Shown: in pieces, positions 1 to 6,487 of the stretch | How the letters are laid out: each line of letters opens with the position of its first letter | How positions within the stretch are numbered: position 1 is the first letter of the stretch | DNA from: Clostridia bacterium | Lineage (GTDB): Bacteria > Bacillota_A > Clostridia > Christensenellales > Aristaeellaceae | Direction: 5' to 3' | Assembly: GCA_017481185.1 (NCBI GenBank) | Contig: JAFUPO010000319.1 | Location: 1-9,991, forward strand | Length of the DNA stretch: 9,991 bases | Translations under genes and position numbers: made by a program | The notes under the pieces: generated by a model | Told to the model about the DNA's origin: nothing | Seen by the model: only the letters and a program-made list of their open reading frames with translations | Databases searched by the model: none

Positions 1-808
1 ACCATGCTTCAACCTCTTCAACCGTCTTGCCCTGGAAAACTTTCTGGAAGGTATCCATCTGCACATCCCAAGTGCCAGTGCCCATCACATAGCCAGTGCC
101 GCGCTCACGCTTGGTCTGCCAGGAAGCAATCTGAGCCAGGAAGCTTTCCTCGGTAGCGGTTTCGGTGCCGTCCACCTTGGCATCATGATCGGTATCGATG
201 TTGTAGCTCTGGCCAGGGAAGCCCGTGAAATGAGGCATGGTAGCGCCGTCATAGTTGGGGGTAGCCACTTCCAGCTGATCCACGTAGGAATACAGGATCT
301 TGCCTTCAGCATCAAACAGCACATTGGCAAATACCTGGTTGATTGACCATACCTGGGTCTCAGTGTCATCGGCACCGGGGCCCTTGCGGATATCATTTAC
401 CAGGCCAAAGCCGATGTAAGCCTCAGCAGCTGCCACATCTTCGGCAGCAGCCTCTTCCTTAGCGGCATTGGGATCCACATAGGGGTTGTTTTCAGGATCG
501 ATAGCATTCTTCACAGCCGCCATGATGCCCTTACTGGTGTAGGTGGCCTTGGCGATCACATCCACTTCAGCGGAGTTGGCAGCCTTGATGGCCTCAGGAA
601 TCTGCTCAAGAGCAGTGCCCGCGACGCTGGGAGTTTCAGAGTTATTGATGACCTTCACATCGGTGATCTTGTCGCCATCCAGGGTGACTTCGACCTCGAT
701 AACGCCCACGTACCCCTGGCCCTTGCCAGTAAGTACCTGAGGTTCAGCCAGGGCGATACCGGTACACAGCAAGGCTGCGCACAGCATCAGCGAAAAGAGT
801 TTGCGCAT
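1..808 (-). CDS. Secreted FMN-binding domain protein, C-terminus cut by window edge
   Basis: The visible 269 residues start at ATG 808, seven bases after a GGAGGG site, and run off the window at base 1. Residues 1-21 form a Sec signal peptide: basic MRK, a hydrophobic core, and a likely cut after ALA. There is no good lipobox. Residues 24-104 resemble the FMN-binding domain shared with NqrC/RnfG and PplA-like proteins. The stretch D83-VIAKATYTSKGI corresponds to the family's D-x-x-S-G-A-T-x-T-S motif, in which ApbE attaches FMN to the Thr, here T89. The usual SG before AT is AK here. An acidic, Ala-rich linker (about 112-130) leads to a second region (131-269) containing GFGLVNDIRKG. By family knowledge this is an extracytoplasmic flavoprotein that may carry electrons at the cell surface; the partner is not visible. 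Confidence is high for the family and low for the physiological role. Confidence 0.82.
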   Translation of the reverse strand, partial: MRKLFSLMLCAALLCTGIALAEPQVLTGKGQGYVGVIEVEVTLDGDKITDVKVINNSETPSVAGTALEQIPEAIKAANSAEVDVIAKATYTSKGIMAAVKNAIDPENNPYVDPNAAKEEAAAEDVAAAEAYIGFGLVNDIRKGPGADDTETQVWSINQVFANVLFDAEGKILYSYVDQLEVATPNYDGATMPHFTGFPGQSYNIDTDHDAKVDGTETATEESFLAQIASWQTKRERGTGYVMGTGTWDVQMDTFQKVFQGKTVEEVEAW

Positions 809-856
809 ATTGGTTCCCTCCATTTTTAGTTTTAACAGGCATCCCTCAAACCTGTT

Positions 857-892
857 TGTTATTATTATAACAGATACCTTATTATTACACAA
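857..892 (-). promoter_or_regulatory. Predicted promoter of the FMN-binding gene with overlapping palindrome
   Basis: Reading the minus strand, TTGTGT (892-887) is followed after exactly 17 bases by TATAAT (869-864). The TATAAT is preceded by TG one base upstream, making an extended -10. The -35 is weak (3 of 6) and overlaps the last codons and stop of the TraX-family gene. A perfect 6-bp palindrome with a TATT centre, TGTTAT/ATAACA, occupies 857-872 and covers the -10, so it could be an operator or simply AT-rich promoter DNA. Transcription would start near 857, giving a leader of about 50 bases. Confidence 0.6.
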
Positions 893-1616
893 GCTGAAAA
901 ATCCAAAGAATCAACAGGTGGGCTGGATACAATGCATAACTGACCCAAGCGCTCATTTTAACAGGCTTGCCAATAGGGCACACAATGAAGGGCAACGCCA
1001 AAATGGCCAGGCCCTGCAAGCGCACGAAAGAGCCCAGCACCGTACCAAACCCTGGTATAAGCGCATAAGGGATCGTCCAGCCAAATATCTGCCGAACCGT
1101 AGAACTGGTAGAGCCCCAGAAAAGGCAGAATGAAATCATCACTGCGCAAAGAGCGCCCCTCTCCTTTCTGGCCAGATACAAAAGAAAGATCAGCATTACG
1201 CCTCGCCAGCCATAATCGCAGCCCAGCAGCTGCGCCAAAGACAGCGCCAGCACAGGCCCCCAGATATGGCTATATCCTTTTCGCGCTCTAATCGCTGCCA
1301 AGCCCATCAAACCAATAAAAAGTGTCAAGAAAATATTCGGCTCTTTCCAGGTATGATTCAAAGCCACCATATACAGCGGCTGGCTGACTAGCCCCACCCC
1401 CAACAACCTCAGGCCGTATTTCCAAATATTTCGGGTATAGCAAGCGCCCACCACCATGCACCAACAATAGATGGGAAAGGCAAGCCGCCCAATCATGCGC
1501 ATTTCCGGGATTTGCGGAAAGATCATCTTGCCAAAATGATCAAAGCACATAAAAACAAGTGCCAGAATTTTCAAAAAGGATGTATTGGTGTTTCCCATTA
1601 ATCGTTCATTACGCAT
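885..1616 (-). CDS. TraX-family polytopic membrane protein
   Basis: This 243-residue, very hydrophobic protein has about eight predicted membrane segments. It matches the TraX family: an N-terminal helix with the conserved FDH (D26-H27), then RMIGRLAFPIYCW (40-52), YTRNIWKYGLRLL (60-72), FLTLFIGL (96-103), CDYGWRG (133-139) and a C-terminal SYALYPAHLLIL (226-237). In F-plasmid conjugation TraX N-acetylates pilin, and related Bacillota proteins probably acylate cell-envelope substrates. No substrate can be read here. ATG 1616 was chosen because GAGGAGG lies about seven bases upstream; the internal ATG at residue 7 has no such site. No conjugation genes are nearby, so a stand-alone chromosomal acyltransferase-like role is more likely than DNA transfer. 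Its 3' end contains the -35 of the next gene, 76 bases downstream. Confidence 0.85.
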   Translation of the reverse strand: MRNERLMGNTNTSFLKILALVFMCFDHFGKMIFPQIPEMRMIGRLAFPIYCWCMVVGACYTRNIWKYGLRLLGVGLVSQPLYMVALNHTWKEPNIFLTLFIGLMGLAAIRARKGYSHIWGPVLALSLAQLLGCDYGWRGVMLIFLLYLARKERGALCAVMISFCLFWGSTSSTVRQIFGWTIPYALIPGFGTVLGSFVRLQGLAILALPFIVCPIGKPVKMSAWVSYALYPAHLLILWIFQLV

Positions 1617-1639
1617 TTTCTTCCTCCTCGTTTAGAATC

Positions 1640-1668
1640 ATTATAACATAGATCTTTAGATATGGCGA
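1640..1668 (-). promoter_or_regulatory. Predicted promoter of the TraX-family gene
   Basis: On the minus strand TCGCCA (1668-1663, 4 of 6 to TTGACA) and TATAAT (1645-1640) are separated by 17 bases. The -10 is extended by TG one base upstream (TGTTATAAT), identical to the -10 of the downstream FMN-binding gene. The start would fall near 1633, giving a short leader that contains the GAGGAGG site. Confidence 0.65.
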
Positions 1669-1699
1669 TGGGTTCATGCAGCTTTCGCACGCAATTGGC

Positions 1700-1708
1700 T
1701 GTTATGAT
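1700..1708 (+). promoter_or_regulatory. Possible extended -10 promoter element for the two-component operon
   Basis: TGTTATGAT contains TATGAT (5 of 6 to TATAAT) with the extended-10 TG. It resembles the TGTTATAAT of the two minus-strand promoters nearby. No good -35 lies 16-18 bases upstream, so the assignment rests on the extended -10 only. A start near 1715 would give a leader of about 330 bases. Weaker AT-rich candidates exist nearer the regulator (around 2010-2022), and the true start could be there. Confidence 0.35.
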
Positions 1709-1808
1709 ACGGCTGGTCTCAGAAACGTTTACCGAATCATCAATCTTCATTCATGGTTTGTTCAAATCACCGTCACAAATCGAAAGTATCATAGTCTCAT
1801 TCAAAGTC

Positions 1809-1831
1809 AAGGAGGTGCTGCCATGGACTAG
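1809..1831 (+). promoter_or_regulatory. Strong ribosome binding site followed by two-codon ORF (Met-Asp-stop)
   Basis: AAGGAGGTG (1809-1817) is a near-perfect Shine-Dalgarno. Seven bases after AGGAGG comes ATG at 1823, followed at once by GAC and TAG (1829-1831). If transcribed, this would be a minimal upstream ORF that parks a ribosome just before the inverted repeat at 1838. Minimal ORFs of this sort are known in attenuators, but the chance that this is a decayed gene start cannot be excluded. Confidence 0.4.
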
Positions 1832-1837
1832 GGAAAC

Positions 1838-1863
1838 CGCTAAAGGAGCAAGCAGCTTTAGCG
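1838..1863 (+). repeat. Inverted repeat, 8-bp perfect stem with 10-base loop
   Basis: CGCTAAAG (1838-1845) and CTTTAGCG (1856-1863) are perfect complements. A TTATTTTTA run follows only after eight more bases, so this is a poor intrinsic terminator. It begins seven bases after the stop of the two-codon ORF, where a terminating ribosome would cover it. Confidence 0.5.
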
Positions 1864-1917
1864 AATCCGACTTATTTTTACAGCAAATCTAACCTTCTTC
1901 ATCCTTCTTTTTCTTTA

Positions 1918-1966
1918 CTGCCTTCTGGCCGGAAGGCTGAAAACGTGCCTTTCGGCCACCTGGCAG
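1918..1966 (+). promoter_or_regulatory. Long RNA hairpin with an alternative short fold
   Basis: CTGCC (1918-1922) pairs with GGCAG (1962-1966). Inside it, after a small internal loop, GGCCGGAAGGC (1927-1937) pairs with GCCTTTCGGCC (1947-1957) with a single G-U and a nine-base loop. A mutually exclusive hairpin, GCCTTC (1920-1925) with GAAGGC (1932-1937), uses the same left arm. Neither side carries a T-tract, so it is not an intrinsic terminator on either strand. It lies about 80 bases before the regulator's ATG. It matches no riboswitch class that I recognise; it may be a leader RNA element or a protein-binding site. Confidence 0.5.
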
Positions 1967-2043
1967 ACGAGTTTAACACAATCGACCCACCGTTTTTGCG
2001 GCTGGGATCGTTTTATTTAATTGCTTACCTGGAGGGAGTGCCC

Positions 2044-2715
2044 ATGAAACTTTTGGTGGTTGATGATGAAACGCGAATCCGTGAGCTCATTCGCAAATAT
2101 GCAGTATTTGAAGGGTATCAAGTGACAGAAGCAAAAGACGGCATGGAGGCCGTTTCTTTATGTCAGAATCAGTCCTTTGACCTGATCATTCTGGATATTA
2201 TGATGCCGGAGTTGGATGGCTTTTCTGCCTGCAAGGAGATACGCAAGCACGCCGCAACGCCGGTGATCATGCTCTCTGCACGCGGCGAAGAATATGATAA
2301 GATTCACGGTTTTGAGCTGGGTATTGACGATTATGTGGTTAAGCCCTTCTCCCCTAAAGAACTGATGATGCGCTGTGCGGCGGTTTTGAAACGCTCCAGC
2401 GGCTGCGCCGATCCCTCTCGGGAGATCGTTCAGTTGGATGGACTGGTGGTGGATTTCACCGCCCGCATTGTAACCATCAATGGACAGATTGCTGAACTAA
2501 GCCCTAAAGAGTATGAGTTGCTTTTCTTTATGGTCAAAAACCGTGGTATTGCGCTGACCCGTGAAAAACTAATCACTGAAATTTGGGGTTACGACTTCTA
2601 TGGCGATGACAGAACCCTGGACACACACATCAAGCTGCTGCGCAAAAGCCTGGGCCCCTACGCAGCACGCATCACCACACTGCGGGGGGTGGGCTATCGT
2701 TTTGAACAAACTTAA
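2044..2715 (+). CDS. OmpR/PhoB-family response regulator
   Basis: This is a 223-residue transcription factor activated by phosphorylation. The receiver domain (1-115) shows the acidic pair D7-D8, phospho-acceptor D51 in LILDIMMPELDG, S78 and K100 (VVKPFSP). The winged-helix DNA-binding domain (about 128-223) has LSPKEYELLFFMVKNRG, REKLITEIWGYDF, DDRTLDTHIKLLRKSL and RGVGYRFE. Start ATG 2044 follows GGAGGGAG with normal spacing. The frame stays open upstream to a GTG at 1945, but that stretch is the hairpin region and lacks a Shine-Dalgarno, so it is not included. The 3' end overlaps the kinase gene, indicating co-translation. The target genes are not evident. Confidence 0.95.
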   Translation: MKLLVVDDETRIRELIRKYAVFEGYQVTEAKDGMEAVSLCQNQSFDLIILDIMMPELDGFSACKEIRKHAATPVIMLSARGEEYDKIHGFELGIDDYVVKPFSPKELMMRCAAVLKRSSGCADPSREIVQLDGLVVDFTARIVTINGQIAELSPKEYELLFFMVKNRGIALTREKLITEIWGYDFYGDDRTLDTHIKLLRKSLGPYAARITTLRGVGYRFEQT

Positions 2716-4183
2716 GGCCCCTGTGGCCCGGCTGGGACTTCGCAGCCGGGTATTAGCCTATTTGCTGGTTTTTATTGCAGTGCTCCTGCTTATCCTCTGG
2801 CTTTTTCAGATCGTTTTTCTGGATGATTTCTATCGCTATTTAAAAACGGATATGCTCAATTCTTCCGCGCTTATCCTAGAGAGCAACATCAACAATGTGG
2901 ATATTCAAGCGCTAGCTGAAAGGGTTGGGCAAGAAAACGACGTTTGTATTCTTCTATTGAGTGCACAGGGCACAACCATGGTTTCACATGATGCAAATAT
3001 GTTCTGCGTACTGCATCACCTGGAAAAAAATGAGCTAAGGCGATATCGTGAGACTGCCCAGAAGAAAGCCGGCACGCTTATCGAAACCTTTGAGCTAGGC
3101 GGAGAGCGAAGCCCCCGCTACGAGCAGAATCGCTTTGTGGGGCGTGTCCCTGCCGCTGTTGCGCCCACCTACAAAAGTATGCTTTATGTTCATCAGGTTC
3201 CTTTAGCCGACGGATCGGAAGCAACGCTCTTTCTCAATGCCATGATCACGCCTGTCAACGCCACTGTGGATACGCTCACTGAACAACTGATTATTATCAC
3301 GATGATCCTATTGACGCTGGCGTTGGTTCTAGCCATGGTGATTTCCCATCGAATCGTTCAACCCCTGGTAGACACCACAAAAGCGGCGCAACAGCTTGCA
3401 AAGGCTCGCTACCAACCGCCTGCCTCCGGCTCTAACTATAATGAGATCAGAGTTCTGAATGAAACGCTTTTAAAGGCAGCCCATGAACTAAGCAAAGTGG
3501 AAACGTTGCAGCATGAGTTGATTGCCAACATCTCTCATGATCTGCGCACTCCTTTGACCATGATCTCTGGCTATGCTGAAATGATGCGCGATATGCCCAA
3601 TGAGATCACGCCCGAAAACCTTCAAATAATTGTTGATGAAACAAATCGGCTTAGTACCCTGGTCAGCGCCGTCATGGATTACTCCAGGCTTCAATCAAAC
3701 CCCCAGCCCGCGCAACGGATAGAGTTTGACCTAACCGCCAGTATTCATTCATTGATGAATCGCTATATCTCAATGCTGGCTCCTGAGAGCTATCAAGTTA
3801 CCTTCGACTATTCAGAAAAAGCGATTGTATGCGGCGATGAAACTCAAATCACACAAGTGATATGCAATCTCATCAACAATGCGCTTACATACACAGGCGA
3901 TGACAAACGAGTTGCCGTTACACAATATATTGAGGATGGCTGGGTCACGCTATCTATTTCAGATAGCGGCGATGGCATCCCCCAGGAAGAACTCCCGCTA
4001 ATATGGAACCGCTATTACCGTGTTAAAGAGAACCATAAGCGTGCCGTTATCGGCAGCGGCTTAGGCCTCTCCATTGTTCAAAACATCCTGGAAAGCCATC
4101 AGGCGCCCTATGGCGTTGAAAGCGAGGTCGGCAAGGGCACCCGTTTCTGGTTTCAACTGCCTCTTTGCACCGTTTCTGAGTAA
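2702..4183 (+). CDS. Membrane sensor histidine kinase, partner of the upstream regulator
   Basis: This orthodox HisKA kinase has about 493 residues. Numbered from TTG 2702, TM1 is about 17-40, an extracytoplasmic sensor region runs about 41-195, TM2 is about 196-215 and HAMP about 216-265. The DHp helix carries LIANISHDLRTPLTM with phospho-acceptor H279. The ATPase domain shows the N-box VICNLINNALTYTG (387-399), G1 DSGDGIP (421-427) and G2 GSGLGLS (451-457). The frame is open from an ATG at 2600 inside the regulator gene, but that extension is the regulator's shadow. TTG 2702 lies about 12 bases after a GGGGGGTGGG run and overlaps the regulator by 14 bases. GTG 2723, behind AAGG, is the alternative, and both keep TM1. 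The sensor part has two cysteines (C82, C102) of unknown role. A terminator follows directly. Confidence 0.93.
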   Translation: MNKLKAPVARLGLRSRVLAYLLVFIAVLLLILWLFQIVFLDDFYRYLKTDMLNSSALILESNINNVDIQALAERVGQENDVCILLLSAQGTTMVSHDANMFCVLHHLEKNELRRYRETAQKKAGTLIETFELGGERSPRYEQNRFVGRVPAAVAPTYKSMLYVHQVPLADGSEATLFLNAMITPVNATVDTLTEQLIIITMILLTLALVLAMVISHRIVQPLVDTTKAAQQLAKARYQPPASGSNYNEIRVLNETLLKAAHELSKVETLQHELIANISHDLRTPLTMISGYAEMMRDMPNEITPENLQIIVDETNRLSTLVSAVMDYSRLQSNPQPAQRIEFDLTASIHSLMNRYISMLAPESYQVTFDYSEKAIVCGDETQITQVICNLINNALTYTGDDKRVAVTQYIEDGWVTLSISDSGDGIPQEELPLIWNRYYRVKENHKRAVIGSGLGLSIVQNILESHQAPYGVESEVGKGTRFWFQLPLCTVSE

Positions 4184-4186
4184 TTC

Positions 4187-4220
4187 AAAAAAGGAGCCCT
4201 GTTGGGCTCCCTTTCTTTTG
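4187..4220. terminator. Bidirectional terminator between the kinase and yhbY
   Basis: GGAGCCC (4193-4199) and GGGCTCC (4204-4210) form a perfect 7-bp GC-rich stem with loop TGTT. For the plus strand it is followed by CTTTCTTTT. For the minus strand it is followed by six Ts, the complement of A4187-4192, which makes it the stronger terminator in that direction. It ends both the two-component operon and the folT-nth-obg-yhbY operon. Confidence 0.9.
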
Positions 4221-4222
4221 CG

Positions 4223-4516
4223 TTAATTCAATTCGATCCGCTTGTTTTCACGGCTTTCCCGGTAGATTACAAAGCGGCGGCCAATGCATTGCACGGGCTC
4301 AGCACCGGTCTTTTCACAAATGGTCTGGCAGGCTTCCCTTGCGTCTACTGGCGCGCCCTGCTGAACACATCCCTTAATCAGCTCCCGAGCCTCCAACGCA
4401 TCATAAGCCTCTCGGATGGTGCCCTCCGTGACGCCCTCTTTGCCTACATACAAAATAGTCTCCAGAGTATTGGCCATGGAGCGCAGCATGGCCCGCTGCT
4501 TGCTGGTGATTGCCAT
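4223..4516 (-). CDS. yhbY: CRS1-YhbY domain RNA-binding protein, ribosome assembly
   Basis: The protein is 97 residues, the normal length for the single-domain bacterial family. It opens with ITSKQRAMLRSMANTLETILYVGKEGVTE, matching the family's LTxKQRxxLRxxA...x.IGKxGLT pattern; the family GxxG-type loop is seen here as VGKEG. It ends with the conserved IGRRFVIYRES strand. YhbY proteins associate with pre-50S particles. ATG 4516 follows AAGGAG by about eight bases. The gene lies 12 bases after obg, a pairing conserved in many Bacillota. It is the last gene of its operon because the terminator begins two bases past its stop. The nadD gene that often follows it in Bacillota is not here. Confidence 0.92.
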   Translation of the reverse strand: MAITSKQRAMLRSMANTLETILYVGKEGVTEGTIREAYDALEARELIKGCVQQGAPVDAREACQTICEKTGAEPVQCIGRRFVIYRESRENKRIELN

Positions 4517-4528
4517 CTTCTTTACTCC

Positions 4529-5797
4529 TTATTCTACAAAGTCAAATTCCATATCCATGATGCTAACGGTGTCTCCCTCGCCAGCGCCAGCTTTGCGCAG
4601 CGCATCGATCACGCCCCAGCGTCGCAGAGTTCGATGGAACCAAGTAAGGCTCTCCTCATCATCAAAATTAACGCTGTCAATTAATCGCTCCATGGAGGGG
4701 CCTTCCACCACATAAACCTTTCCCTCGCGGTGGATTTCAAAGCCCTCATTGATTACGGGCGCGATGGGAATTTCTTCAACCTCAAAGGGGGTCAGCTCCG
4801 GAAGCTCTGCAAGCATCTGCGCCGTTTTATCCAAAAGGGGGTCAAACCCCTGGCGGGTCGCGCCGCTCACAGCATAGGCAGGAATCCCCTTTCCCTCAAG
4901 ATAGGCGGTCATCCGCTGAATATTCTCTTCAGCGCCGGGCATATCGGTCTTATTCATCACCAAAATTTGAGGCCGCTCACCCAACTCGCCATATTGCGTC
5001 AGCTCTCGATTAATCTGTTCAAAATCTTCAATGGGATCCCGACCCTCGCTGCCGGAAATATCCACCACGTGAAGCAGTAGGCGCGTGCGCTCTACATGGC
5101 GCAGAAAGTCAAGCCCCAGGCCAACGCCTTCGCTGGCGCCCTCGACCAAGCCAGGAATGTCAGCCAGCACAATATCACGGCCATAGCGGCGCACAATGCC
5201 CAGATTAGGCGTTAAGGTGGTAAAATGATAGTTGCCGATCTTCGGCTTTGCCGCCGTAACCACAGAGAGAATAGTGCTTTTACCCACGTTGGGATAGCCC
5301 ACCAAGCCCACATCAGCAATGGTTTTGAGCTCCATCAAAAAAGTATGATCCTCAGTTTTTACGCCAGGCTTGGCACAGTTGGGGGATTGGCGGGTAGGCG
5401 TCGCAAAATGGGCGTTGCCCCAGCCGACTCTGCCGCCCTTAAGCAGTACCTTTCGCTGGCCGGGTTCAAACATATCCGCCACGATAGCGCCCGTATCTTC
5501 ATCCTTCAGCACAGTCCCTACGGGAACTTTGATCACCAGATCCTGCCCGCGCTTACCCTGGCAGCGACCAGCGCTGCCGTCCACGCCATTTTCCGCGGTG
5601 TACTTGCTTTTAAAGCGAAAGTCCAGCAGCGTGTGCATATTGGGATCTGCCAGCAGCACAATATCGCCGCCTACGCCGCCGTCGCCGCCGTCTGGGCCGC
5701 CGTTAAGTACAAACTTCTCACGATGGAAGGAAACGCAGCCGTTGCCGCCGTTGCCTGCCTTTGCTGTGATTTTAACATGATCTACGAAAAGTGCCAC
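4529..5797 (-). CDS. obg: Obg/CgtA ribosome-assembly GTPase
   Basis: This 422-residue essential GTPase acts in 50S maturation and in stress and nucleotide signalling. The Gly-rich Obg fold (about 1-158) contains KAGNGGNG and GGPDGGDGGVGGDI. The GTPase domain has G1 GYPNVGKST (167-175), switch region TTLTPNLG (193-200), G3 DIPGL (213-217), G4 NKTD (282-285) and G5 SGAT (311-314). The C-terminal OCT domain, typical of Gram-positive Obg, covers about 345-422 (EGFEIHREGKVYVVEG, LRRWGVIDAL). The start codon is GTG at 5797, preceded by AAGGAGG with six-base spacing. This site directly abuts the stop of nth, so translation is probably coupled. The usual upstream partners rplU and rpmA are absent; folT and nth take their place, which puts Obg behind the folate riboswitch. 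Confidence 0.98.
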   Translation of the reverse strand: MALFVDHVKITAKAGNGGNGCVSFHREKFVLNGGPDGGDGGVGGDIVLLADPNMHTLLDFRFKSKYTAENGVDGSAGRCQGKRGQDLVIKVPVGTVLKDEDTGAIVADMFEPGQRKVLLKGGRVGWGNAHFATPTRQSPNCAKPGVKTEDHTFLMELKTIADVGLVGYPNVGKSTILSVVTAAKPKIGNYHFTTLTPNLGIVRRYGRDIVLADIPGLVEGASEGVGLGLDFLRHVERTRLLLHVVDISGSEGRDPIEDFEQINRELTQYGELGERPQILVMNKTDMPGAEENIQRMTAYLEGKGIPAYAVSGATRQGFDPLLDKTAQMLAELPELTPFEVEEIPIAPVINEGFEIHREGKVYVVEGPSMERLIDSVNFDDEESLTWFHRTLRRWGVIDALRKAGAGEGDTVSIMDMEFDFVE

Positions 5798-5807
5798 AAT
5801 TTCCTCC

Positions 5808-6473
5808 TTAAATCTCAGCCGCTTTGGCCGGCTGCTTGGCTGTCTTAGCTGCCTGGTGGTAGTGCTTGCACAGGGGATTCAGCGTGCAGGTTTCACATTT
5901 GGGCCGTTGAGCGCTGCAAACCCTGCGCCCATGAAGGATCAGCCAATGATGGGCCTCGCACCAGTCTTTTTTAGGAACAGCCTTCATAAGCTGGCGCTCG
6001 GTTTCTTCAACGTTCTTAGCGTCGGCCAGGCCAAGCCTGTTAGATACGCGGAATACATGGGTATCCACCGCAAAGGCAGGGATCCCAAAAGCGTTAGCCA
6101 GAACCACATTAGCTGTTTTGCGCCCTACGCCAGGCAGCGTGGTCAGCTCCTCAAGGGTTCGAGGCACCTGCCCGCCAAACTGAGTAACTATCAATTGGCA
6201 GGACTTAATGATGTTTCCCGCCTTCGACTTGAAGCCGCAGCTCTTAACCATGGGATACAAATCTTCTTCTGCAGCTTCCGCCATGGCGTAAACATCAGGA
6301 TAGCGCGCGTAAACTGCCGGTGAAATCTTGTTTACCTGCCTGTCTGTACACTGGGCTGCCAAGATGGTGGAAACAAGCGTTTCATAGGGATTGGTAAAAT
6401 TCAATTCTGGCCCTGCGTTAGGATACAGGCGTGAAAGCTCCTCCAGAATTGCCTTCTTGCTGATACGGGGCAT
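5808..6473 (-). CDS. nth: Endonuclease III, DNA glycosylase/AP lyase
   Basis: This 221-residue base-excision repair enzyme removes oxidised pyrimidines and cleaves at abasic sites. The helix-hairpin-helix LPGVGRKTA (113-121) carries the catalytic lysine K119, and VDTHVFRVSNRLG holds the catalytic aspartate D137. The C-terminal iron-sulfur loop has C186-x6-C193-x2-C196-x5-C202, the exact spacing of the family's [4Fe-4S] cluster. A short Lys/Ala-rich tail (205-221) extends past the cluster. ATG 6473 follows AAAGGAG by about eight bases. The gene sits 14 bases after folT and 10 bases before obg with no terminator between them, so it is almost certainly part of that operon. Confidence 0.97.
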   Translation of the reverse strand: MPRISKKAILEELSRLYPNAGPELNFTNPYETLVSTILAAQCTDRQVNKISPAVYARYPDVYAMAEAAEEDLYPMVKSCGFKSKAGNIIKSCQLIVTQFGGQVPRTLEELTTLPGVGRKTANVVLANAFGIPAFAVDTHVFRVSNRLGLADAKNVEETERQLMKAVPKKDWCEAHHWLILHGRRVCSAQRPKCETCTLNPLCKHYHQAAKTAKQPAKAAEI

Positions 6474-6487
6474 AGGCTGCTCCTTTC

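Larger units (their letters stand above)
1669..2043 (+). other. Gene-free structured stretch, possible leader of the two-component operon
   Basis: No convincing gene lies between the traX-like promoter and the response regulator. A 76-codon open frame at 1662-1892 has no ribosome binding site and no recognisable protein, and is probably chance. The stretch holds a possible extended -10, a strong Shine-Dalgarno followed by a two-codon ORF, an 8-bp inverted repeat, and a long hairpin. These are listed separately. Together they suggest a regulated 5' leader of about 330 bases. I do not recognise a known riboswitch class or T-box signature in it. Confidence 0.45.

Noticed and set aside
1662..1892. 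A 76-codon open frame on the plus strand
   Set aside because: It has no Shine-Dalgarno and no recognisable domain, and it runs across the two-codon ORF and inverted repeat; it is probably chance.
1918..1966. Long hairpin as an intrinsic terminator of an upstream transcript
   Set aside because: No T-tract follows it on either strand.
1945..2043. Response regulator extended upstream to GTG 1945
   Set aside because: There is no ribosome site before 1945, the region forms an RNA hairpin, and the receiver domain begins canonically at MKLLVVDDE behind GGAGGGAG at 2044.
1669..2043. Known riboswitch (cobalamin, c-di-GMP) or T-box in the two-component leader
   Set aside because: Isolated strings such as GGCCACCTGG resemble parts of such motifs, but the ordered conserved blocks of those classes are absent.
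2600..2701. Kinase start at ATG 2600 giving a 527-residue protein
   Set aside because: The extra 34 residues are the response regulator's coding sequence read in another frame and look unlike a kinase N-terminus. TTG 2702 or GTG 2723 after a G-rich site is more credible.
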